A DNA stretch of 64,000 nucleotides, taken from the NCBI GenBank assembly GCA_035222895.1, contig JAVYIG010000698.1:62001-126000 (forward strand). The letters run 5' to 3'. Below are positions 56,772-64,000 of the stretch, in pieces. The DNA comes from Strongylocentrotus droebachiensis. Taxonomy: Eukaryota > Echinodermata > Echinoidea > Camarodonta > Strongylocentrotidae. Numbering within the stretch: position 1 is the first letter of the stretch; each line of letters opens with the position of its first letter. A model generated the notes under the pieces. It worked only from the letters and a program-made list of their open reading frames with translations, was not told where the DNA came from and did not search any database. The position numbers and the translations under genes were made by a program.

Positions 56772-57399
56772 CAGGGGCGGATCTAGCTTTTTGCTAAGGG
56801 GGGGGGGGGGTTTGACCAAAATAATGACGATGCGGAGCATCGTCCACGAGCCGCGAAGCGGCGAGCCGATTTTTTTTGGGGTGTTTATTTGAACCCCGTA
56901 AGTGATGTTTTCCTGGCATCTATTAACACAATGGAGACCATAAAAAGCAGTGCATGATAATAGTCTGCAGGCACAGACCCTAATTTGACACTTGATCAAA
57001 AAATCATTGTGCCTTGAGAGAAGTCTAGCCCAGCTACCTACTGGTTGTGTCAGGAGCAGCTACAGTACATGGCCTATGGTATAGTCTTATAGTGCAGACT
57101 CACTTTTACGACTGACCAGGGTTTGTGCTTGCAGACTAGCATGATAACGTCTTTTTAAATCAAGTAACAGTTTAATACATAGTTATATCCAGAGTTATCA
57201 TGTGTTTGGTTAAGTTACCAGATGAGTTGAATATCTTCTCACAATATTTGCACTTGAAAGGGTTTCTCTCCAGCGTGCATTCTTTTTTCTTTCTTTTTTT
57301 CTTTTTTTTTTTTCTTTTTTTTTCTTTTTTTTTTGGGCCGCCCAAGGGGGGGGGGGGGGGGTTGCAACCCCCCAACCCCCCCCTCTAGATCCGCTTCTG
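56772..57399. mobile_element. 628-bp hAT-like MITE
   Basis: Starts CAGGGGCGGATCTAGC and ends CTAGATCCGCTTCTG (inverted, CAGNNGCGGATCTAG). TATAG flanks both ends; the full 8 bp do not match, perhaps because the target is a TAG microsatellite. Poly-G just inside the left end and poly-G/C plus CT-runs near the right. It carries a zinc-finger remnant (57190-57277). Its left 25-30 bp match, in reverse complement, the right end at 60032, so both belong to one family. Confidence 0.7.
57190..57277 (-). pseudogene. C2H2 zinc-finger remnant inside MITE
   Basis: On the minus strand HAGEKPF (linker) is followed, after a one-base shift, by FKCKYCEKIFNSSGNLTKHM: one C-x2-C-x12-H finger whose second histidine and next linker are lost (HMITLDI instead of HMRTHTG). 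It is a dead fragment of a tandem-finger gene, probably captured by the transposon. Confidence 0.7.
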
Positions 57400-57552
57400 T
57401 ATAGTAGTAGCAGTAGTGTAATTCTTGTCATTAATACTGTAATCATCATAATTATTTTGTTAATTGTTATTAACACTAAGTCCAATGGTAGAACAAGCAC
57501 TGACACCCAGTAAAATAGTTCATGTAGCATTGTACTACTACTAGTATTGGTT

Positions 57553-57744
57553 TAGCCTATAATCTAGGCGGAGTGCCGAGCTTTTTTCTTTGCTGCTAGA
57601 CTAACCCTAAGCAGAACGTCTGATACGGCGAGACTACTAACCGTGAGTCGCTTCGGTTCGTAGTCTCGCCGTATCAGACGTTCTGCTTAAGGTTAGTCTA
57701 GCAGCAAAGAAAAAAGCTCGGCACTCCGCCTAGATTATAGGCTA
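57553..57744. mobile_element. 192-bp palindromic foldback element, 9-bp target duplication
   Basis: Two 91-bp arms that are reverse complements with only two visible mismatches, around a 10-base loop TGAGTCGCTT. The ends are TAGCCTATAATCTAGGCGG and the mirror image. GTATTGGTT flanks both sides exactly (57544-57552 and 57745-57753). No coding capacity; it is a foldback MITE. Confidence 0.93.
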
Positions 57745-57944
57745 GTATTGGTTGTGAGGCAAGTAGAATGGTAAGAAATGGTTTGTACACTATCATTCGT
57801 GAAAACTGGAAAAATTCACTTCACTAAGATATTTTGATTGGCGGTTTCCATATTCAAGCTTATAAACATTGATCTTAATATTTACTCGATTCGTGAATAA
57901 TTTTGTGGAAGCATTTTGATAAAACAATTTAACTGTTTCTATCA

Positions 57945-57980
57945 AAACCAACTTTATATCAGGGTGGACTTTCCCCTTTA
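57945..57980. mobile_element. solo terminus of the 1598-1813 MITE family
   Basis: AAAACCAACTTTATATCAGG then GTGGACTTTCCCCTTTA matches the right end of the MITE at 1598-1813; no left partner was found upstream. Confidence 0.6.
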
Positions 57981-58974
57981 ACTAAATGTATCACCACGCA
58001 GTGACGAATATTATTGTCTCCCAAATATCAGAAGCATAACTTTAATTTCATTCTAATTCGTTTATCAGAAGAAATGCTATTATTAACATAAATACAGTAT
58101 GATATTGAAGTCCTGTTCAGTCTCCAAAAATAAGTCTGATTGAAACCAGCGTATGGGCCCTGAAACTTTAGGAATGGAATGTAGAAGGACACTTGTCCAA
58201 TTTTCGTGACGTAATCAATCACTCGACCGGGCTGTAAGATATGGTACCATGTTAATTTTATCTCTCTTTATCTCTCTTTTCAGAAAATGTATTTTGTTTC
58301 TTGCGTTTTCTCTCTCTTTCATGTCTTTCTTTTCATTGTTGTTGTTAATTATCACTGGACGGGGAGGCCATCCATGCTCTTCATTACCTACACCACTTGT
58401 GCCAGCTATAGGAGACAATGTGTTGTAATGATCTCTGCTTTGTTTTGCAAAAATATATATACAGCAGGGTAACTACCTTGGTATCTATAAAGGTACATAA
58501 TTATAAACGACACTGGACAGAATGATGTAACAACAGCGATACAGAATTACAATGATTTTATTCCAAATTCCATCACTTTCTATAATTTCCTTGTTCGTGC
58601 TAGGCTCAGTTGAATTCCAATTTCCATGCCAGTGTTAAATTAGCATTTTATAGTCTTCTAAGACTACGAGTTGATATGTTTGGTTGTGCAATGTTTGAAA
58701 CATCAGGGGCCTTCTGTCAATTGACAATTGAACAACGAATTCATTTTAAGATCTCCAGTAGCTGAATAATATTGAAATGAATTTACATTAAGCATCTTCT
58801 CCATTTTAGATATTAGCCCCATATCAAGCGACGCGATTATAGCCTTGCAATGAGAATACACGCTCATACCATGAACCTAATACATAGTAGGTCCATGCTT
58901 ATACATTAGTGTACGGTGTACCTACTTAATGTACTTCTATGATAAATAATATGCAGTCCATTGGAAGTCAAGGA

Positions 58975-59078
58975 ATTGACCCCCAGGGCCCCAGCTGCCA
59001 CATTCCTAAAGTGTGGACCTATATCCTGGTCTGAACAGGAATGTGGCAAGGGTCAATCCCTTGACCCCCGATGCGATG
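58975..59078. repeat. imperfect inverted repeat (hairpin)
   Basis: ATTGACCC...TGCCACATTCCT pairs with AGGAATGTGGCAAGGGTCAAT around a loop of about 30 bases. Function unknown; it could be a MITE relic. Sequence 57981-58974 shows nothing recognisable. Confidence 0.6.
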
Positions 59079-59138
59079 GACATGGCTGTGTCTGAACATT
59101 GTATGCACTGCTTGGAGATGCCCACACATTCTGCAAAT

Positions 59139-60032
59139 CAGGCGCGGATCCAGGATTTCTTAGGGGTGGGGGCCCAAATTTGAAATCAATTTGAAATTTA
59201 GTGTGCTGAAATATGAAAATCATGCTGGTCAATATTTCGCTCAGTGGAGGGGGGGGGGGGGGAGGGGTCGGTAAGCACTTTTTTGTTGGCCCTTACAAAT
59301 TTGAAAAATTGCACCCATCCCCCCCCCCCCCCTTGAGCGCCAGGGGGGGGGGGGTCTATGTTATTCCCATTAGTCTAGAGTTCATCAGAAGGAGAAAAAA
59401 GTATTGATAACATTGTTTGTGATAGTATTTATATTTTTCATGATCGAAAACGACATAGTTGTGCATAAGGTAGCTGCTCAGGCATAGACGCTTGTTCCAA
59501 ACATATTTGTACATGTATAGTTTCAGATCAGAGACTGTGCCTCGCAGACTAGTTATTTCATCAGAAGGAGAAAAAAGTATTGATAACATTGTTTGTGATA
59601 GTATTTATATTTTTCATGATCGAAAACGACATAGTTGTGCATAAGGTAGCTGCTCAGGCATAGACGCTTGACTTCCAAACATATTTGTACATGTATAGTT
59701 TCAGATCAGAGACTGTGCCTCGCAGACTAGTTATTTCAAGACGTGTTTCATTCCCTTGCCCATGTTACCGGAATAGGAAAAGCCCGCGAAAAGCTTGCGA
59801 AATGGGGGTTCGGAAATGTTGGCAATCCTCAGATAGGGGGTGCTTTCAAAAAGAGGGAACATGCTTATGCGTACCCTAAATAACACTGAGTGGGGGAGGG
59901 GGCGGGGGTTTAACCCCCCCCACCCCTCCTTGGGCGCCCAAGAAAAAAAGTAAAAGGATGCGATTTTGGGAAAATCCTGGGTCAAACCCCCCCCCCCCCC
60001 CCCCCCCTGGCAAAAAGCTAGATCCGCCCCTG
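59139..60032. mobile_element. segment bounded by hAT-like termini
   Basis: CAGGCGCGGATCCAGG at the left and, inverted, CAGGGGCGGATCTAGC at the right. The flanking 8 bp differ (CTGCAAAT against ATTCCGAC), so these may be ends of two different elements. The interior holds G/C runs and a 176-bp tandem duplication. Confidence 0.4.
59382..59738. repeat. 176-bp tandem duplication
   Basis: TCATCAGAAGGAGAAAAAAG starts at 59382 and 59558; both copies end CGCAGACTAGTTATTTCA. Only small indels separate them. Confidence 0.92.
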
Positions 60033-60840
60033 ATTCCGACCCAGATTGCACCACCTAAAATAATAAGGATGATCATCCCCAATGGCTTTGGGAATATGAC
60101 CTCAAAATTTCCTGAATTACTTTGGGTTGCTATAACTTTTCACCGTAAAGAGACTCTCCCTTGTCCAATTCCTGAAAACCTACAAATAATGCACCTCTCC
60201 GATTTTGATATATGCTGGAAACTACTGTTTATGAAAAAAAAAAAAAAAAATCGATAAAATTAACCCAAAAATTACACTTTTACTTAAAATTGCGATGTTA
60301 ACTAATCCCAATTTCGGTGACAGGGGTTTTGAAATGTAGATAACTAATTTCTCTTTAATATAAAACCAAAGTCATAGTGGTTCAAGGTTTCCTTGTTACA
60401 AAATACTATTTTTCGTCAAAAGGGCCTTTTATTTGGACGCCCCCTCCTTTTAGGAATGTTTTCTACATATCAAAAAACACCCCTGAAATAGTGTGTTGAT
60501 AAATATTATAATAAAATCTTTCGAATAAACATGGTGTGTGGTTAGTTTGTGTGGCAGTGACAGCCAACTCAAATGCATTGGCCTTCCGCTTATAAAACTC
60601 ACATAGGCCTACCCTGGTTATCGAATATTCGAGAGCGCCTGCAGTTTGAGATGTGCATGCCGTGTACTTTCTATCTCAAAATATGCGCGCGCATACATGC
60701 CCATGTGGTCGTCGACGGTCAGCCATTTCCTTTACCGAATTTCTCTCGACCACTTGCTTGTGAGTATCCTATACTGTATTGTAAATAACTTAGAGTATAT
60801 TAATGATTCTCATTCTTTTTCAACGTTATTTTTTGTGAGC
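60033..60840. other. upstream region of the transposase ORF
   Basis: No gene. The transposase frame stays open upstream to an ATG at 60646, but that extension (MRCACRVLSISKYAR...) has no family-like sequence. No terminal inverted repeat could be matched with the downstream side. Confidence 0.45.
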
Positions 60841-63342
60841 ATGTCACGTAAAACTGAAAAAATTTACAGCGTGAGAACTCTCCGCCACAATGCGAGGAAA
60901 AGAACAAGAGAAATTGTTCAAGAAATCGTCGATGATTCACTGTCTGATAGTGATAGTGAAAGTGAATACGAGTGTACTTCTCGTACGCGTGTACGTGTGA
61001 GTGCGACTGTGAGTGATGATTGCAATAGATATGATGGGCCTGCGCACGTGCACAGGGCAGCTTGTAGTAGTAGATCTACGAATTATGGGATAATTAATTC
61101 AGGCTTAAATCCTTCCTTTGGAGAGGGGACTGAAGTGTCGGCCGCAAATGCATTGTCATTGAGTGTTTGTTGTGGTGAAATGGATGTTAATGTTCCTGAC
61201 TTAGAGCTGGACCTTGCCGATGCACCTGCAAGTTTGCATATTGAAACTGACAGTGTGAGTGTAGGTAGTGACAGTGATGATTTTCATCCCAATATCGACC
61301 ACGAGTCAAAATCAAATGATTGTGAGTCTGTTACATGTACAAGTGTTGATGGTGCTGCTGCATTGCTTGACATAGATCTACCAATTGAATCAAATATTGG
61401 TCTTGATAGTGCTGAATGGGAAGATGCACCAGTTGATGCAGATCTAAATGAGATAATGGTTTCTGATACTTTCAGATTTAGTAGTAGTAGTAGTGATACA
61501 GATGATGATGTTGATGATTCAGAAAATAACGAAAGTTCGAAAAGGAATCAATTACGAGATTGGGCTGTTAGTTCCAATATTCCCCAAGTACATGTTTCTA
61601 GCCTCCTGAAAATCTTACAAGGGAGTGTGCCAAATCTGCCAAAAGATGCAAGAACTTTGTTATCAACCAATTTGGTGGATTATGACGTAAAAGAGGTAGC
61701 TGGTGGGAAATACCATCATTTTGGCATTTGCAGTAATTTGAAGGCAGAATTGGCAAAGAACCCAAATTTGATTGCTTCTAATGAGCGTAGTAATGGAAAC
61801 GGTAATACTAGCAGTGTTATGCTTCAAATCTTTGTGGATGGGTTACCTATTTCAAAAAGCACACCCACTCAGTTCTGGCCAATACTAGGTAGAATTCATA
61901 AGCCTGCATTCAAAGTAGCATCAGAGCCTTTCATTATTGGTCTTTTCCTTGGTGACACTAAGCCATCTGATGCCAATGAGTTTTTAAGAGAATTTGTGGA
62001 TGAAATGAAGGAACTAGAGGTCAATGGATTGGTTTGTAATGGAAACATTCATGTTCAAGTTTCCATTTCAAATTTTATATGTGACACACCTGCTCGTGCT
62101 TTCATCAAGTGCACTAAGGGTCACAGTGGATATTATGGCTGTGACAAATGTACCCAAAGAGGGCACTATGTTGAACGCCGTGTTACTTTTCCCGCGGTTG
62201 AAGTAGAACAGAGAACAGATCAGAATTTTCTTAACAAGGAAAACATTGAGCACCATCATAAAACCAGCATATTATCAGAATTAAGTGTTGGAATGATCAC
62301 TCAGTTCCCTATTGATTACATGCACAATGTTTGTCTGGGTATTGTCAGGAAACTTCTAATCATCTGGATAAGGGGACCTCTGGCCACACGTATTGGACGG
62401 GGTAACATTGATGCCCTTTCGAGAAAGTTGCTTGCATTCAGGGCTTTTATGCCTTGTGAATTTTCGAGAAAGGGCAGATCTCTCAATGAGCTTGATAGAT
62501 GGAAAGCAACAGAGTTCCGTACTTTTTTGTTATACACAGGTGTGGTTGCTTTGAAAGGCATTTTGTCAGATGAGTCCTATGGTATTTTTACCTTGCTACA
62601 TGTCAGCATGACAATTTTGAGTAGCCCTTTGTCAGTGCATTATGCAGACTATGCCAAGGAATTACTGATTGTCTTTGCAAAGTATTTTGGAAATCTGTTT
62701 GGGAAAGAAATGCTGATCTACAATGTCCATGCTATTACACATTTAGCAGACGATGTTAAACGATTTGGACCTGTTGACAACTTTTCTGGTTTTCCTTTTG
62801 AAAACTACTTGGCAGTGCTCAAACGCATGTTGCGCAAACCCCATCAACAACTTCAACAGGTGATCAGGAGGATAGCAGAAAAAAATGTAACTGAATCGAG
62901 TAAGTGTAGTTCTACCTTCTCAGAGGGAAATACAGGAATGGATATGGGTGCATGTAAGCATAAGCACTCGTCTGGTCCCTTGCCTCCTGATTTAAACCAG
63001 CATTCATGTTCCCAGTTCAAGACCATTGTAATGGAAGAATTCTTGGTGTCAATCAAGAGAACTGGGGATTCTGCGGTTTTGATTGGAGATAATATTTGCC
63101 AGGTCCAAAATATAATTACTACAGGCTCACAATCGTATGTAGTGTACAAGAAATTTTTGTCAAGCTCCTCATTTTTCGAGTATCCAGTGGAATCGAAGAA
63201 GATTGGTATACATTATGTTGAAAACCTTGGTAGGAGGCTGCATCTTAAATTGGTAACAGGAATTGCGAATAAAGTTGTTCTTCTTCCATTCCGATTGGGC
63301 TATGTATCTATCCCCTTCAATCACAAGAAAAGTTACATGTAG
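60841..63342 (+). CDS. Tnp2/KDZ-like DNA transposase, intact single exon
   Basis: An 833-residue protein from ATG at 60841 (MSRKTEKIYSVRTLRHNARK), chosen because family-like basic sequence starts there. A Ser/Asp/Glu-rich region spans about residues 30-240. The catalytic part contains IFVDGLPISKSTPTQFWPIL (Asp333), then KCTKGHSGYYGCDKCTQRGH (from residue 423, a Cys/His cluster probably binding zinc), FPIDYMHNVCLGIVRKLL (Asp492), and FGPVDNFSGFPFENYLAVLK (Glu654) followed by LRKPHQQLQQVIRRI. The D...D-x-M-H...FE pattern resembles Tnp2-type (CACTA/EnSpm-related) or KDZ transposases, with a DDE RNase H-like fold; I cannot choose between them. No frameshift or stop, so it may be active or recently so. 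It would act in the nucleus to cut and paste its element. Confidence 0.82.
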   Translation: MSRKTEKIYSVRTLRHNARKRTREIVQEIVDDSLSDSDSESEYECTSRTRVRVSATVSDDCNRYDGPAHVHRAACSSRSTNYGIINSGLNPSFGEGTEVSAANALSLSVCCGEMDVNVPDLELDLADAPASLHIETDSVSVGSDSDDFHPNIDHESKSNDCESVTCTSVDGAAALLDIDLPIESNIGLDSAEWEDAPVDADLNEIMVSDTFRFSSSSSDTDDDVDDSENNESSKRNQLRDWAVSSNIPQVHVSSLLKILQGSVPNLPKDARTLLSTNLVDYDVKEVAGGKYHHFGICSNLKAELAKNPNLIASNERSNGNGNTSSVMLQIFVDGLPISKSTPTQFWPILGRIHKPAFKVASEPFIIGLFLGDTKPSDANEFLREFVDEMKELEVNGLVCNGNIHVQVSISNFICDTPARAFIKCTKGHSGYYGCDKCTQRGHYVERRVTFPAVEVEQRTDQNFLNKENIEHHHKTSILSELSVGMITQFPIDYMHNVCLGIVRKLLIIWIRGPLATRIGRGNIDALSRKLLAFRAFMPCEFSRKGRSLNELDRWKATEFRTFLLYTGVVALKGILSDESYGIFTLLHVSMTILSSPLSVHYADYAKELLIVFAKYFGNLFGKEMLIYNVHAITHLADDVKRFGPVDNFSGFPFENYLAVLKRMLRKPHQQLQQVIRRIAEKNVTESSKCSSTFSEGNTGMDMGACKHKHSSGPLPPDLNQHSCSQFKTIVMEEFLVSIKRTGDSAVLIGDNICQVQNIITTGSQSYVVYKKFLSSSSFFEYPVESKKIGIHYVENLGRRLHLKLVTGIANKVVLLPFRLGYVSIPFNHKKSYM

Positions 63343-64000
63343 GCTGCAATCACAGTTGCAATTATGGTGGTTAAAGGGATATTTGAGTTTTGTTGCATAG
63401 GGCGGCAGGGCACTACACAAAATGTTATTTGTGTGAGATGATGAGAAACTGAGTGTCAAATATGAAAGAATATACAATTTTAATGACAAAACCATTTCTA
63501 ATGTTTGTAGTGTCCCACAAATATTCAGTAATTTTGAACCAGCTGTTGACAAACCATATAGCGCCTTACATGTATACGTTACGTATTATTCCAGCCAATA
63601 TTGTTGGCTGTTTCGTGTTGGTTATAATACGCACAACCAGCCGGCCCTTGTATTGTTATTATTAATTAATTCACCGGTCACCGTATTGGAGCTGAATTGA
63701 TATGATCGTTTTCAATCTAAATTCACACATTTTGGGGTCTAAAATTACCTTTTGTACATAGCAATTTTAAGTTCTAAAAGGGTATTAGAAATGTCATTTA
63801 GAATAAGAGCAATAACCATGCACTTATGAAGGCATTTGCGGTCTTAAACAAGAACTCAACTTTCCCTTTAAACAGAAGGTTGAGTTCTGGGGAGAGGTGA
63901 AAAATAATTTGTGAGCATTATCATTGTATTATGGCACTGGTTTTTTTAACATAATTATACCAAATGTGTCCACAAAAGGGTCAAAAATGAAATTATATTT
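63343..64000. other. downstream of transposase; dispersed repeat copy at 63882-63945
   Basis: No gene. GAACTCAACTTTCCCTTTAA...AGGTTGAGTTCTGG at 63851-63892 forms a hairpin (AGAACTCAACTTT against AAGGTTGAGTTCT). The sequence after it matches 48475-48545. This could be near the 3' end of the transposon, but no partner end was found on the left. Confidence 0.5.

Noticed and set aside
59139..60032. A single hAT-like element with matched ends
   Set aside because: Termini are inverted copies but the flanking 8-bp sequences do not match, so I list it only as a segment bounded by such ends.
60646..60840. Upstream 65-codon extension of the transposase frame
   Set aside because: The residues look like random translation of AT/GC mixed DNA, and family-like basic sequence begins at the ATG at 60841.

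Overview
This is a eukaryotic genomic window from an animal. It has spliced genes with GT-AG introns, an NLR-type innate immune receptor gene, an intron-containing HSP70 relic, metazoan LINE fragments and a dense load of DNA transposons, Helitrons, MITEs and satellites. The mix (NACHT-LRR receptor, long poly-G/poly-C runs at transposon ends, GGTCAAAGGTCA-bearing tandem repeats, large transposase ORFs of the kind common in marine invertebrates) suggests a marine invertebrate, most likely an echinoderm. That assignment is inference. The species cannot be fixed from the sequence alone.

Layout. (1) 3-19048, plus strand: a 5'-truncated NACHT-LRR gene that I could join into seven coding exons (3-1556, 4991-5149, 13927-14094, 14677-14844, 15432-15599, 17175-17272, 18958-19048), all in compatible phase. 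It ends in a short strongly acidic tail. Three consecutive 168-bp LRR exons arose by tandem duplication of a ~750-bp exon-plus-intron unit. The introns hold a MITE, a LINE fragment, tandem repeats, a decayed mobile-element ORF and a TTAA-flanked element. (2) 19.0-24.1 kb: 3' region with a 210-bp duplication of the last exon, a small MITE, a ~211-bp tandem repeat and a ~1.9-kb purine-rich minisatellite. (3) 24107-27042: a 2.9-kb non-coding element with hAT-like ends and a perfect 8-bp target duplication. (4) 27984-31762, minus strand: an HSP70 pseudogene with a retained intron, two frameshifts, degraded ATPase motifs and a 745-bp transposon (9-bp target duplication) inside its first coding exon. 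(5) 34.3-42.8 kb: a three-layer nest. A LINE ORF2 3' end is split by an 8.1-kb element with inverted termini and a 3-bp TAC target duplication. That element carries two directly abutting head-to-tail Helitrons. (6) 43.2-52.9 kb: a SINE-like copy, an 80-bp satellite (~35 units), a degenerate AAGTGCCCC minisatellite (an inverted copy of one at 25 kb) and a 247-bp satellite. (7) 53-60 kb: mostly anonymous DNA with microsatellites, another hAT-like MITE carrying a zinc-finger remnant, and a 192-bp near-perfect palindrome with a 9-bp target duplication. (8) 60841-63342, plus strand: an intact single-exon 833-residue transposase.

Only two protein-coding units look potentially functional, the NLR gene and the transposase. 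There is no operon-like organisation. The main biology of the window is repeated transposon invasion next to a rapidly evolving immune receptor locus, including exon duplication inside that receptor. I saw no tRNA, rRNA or CRISPR. Identity percentages were not computed; similarity statements come from reading the aligned sequence by eye.
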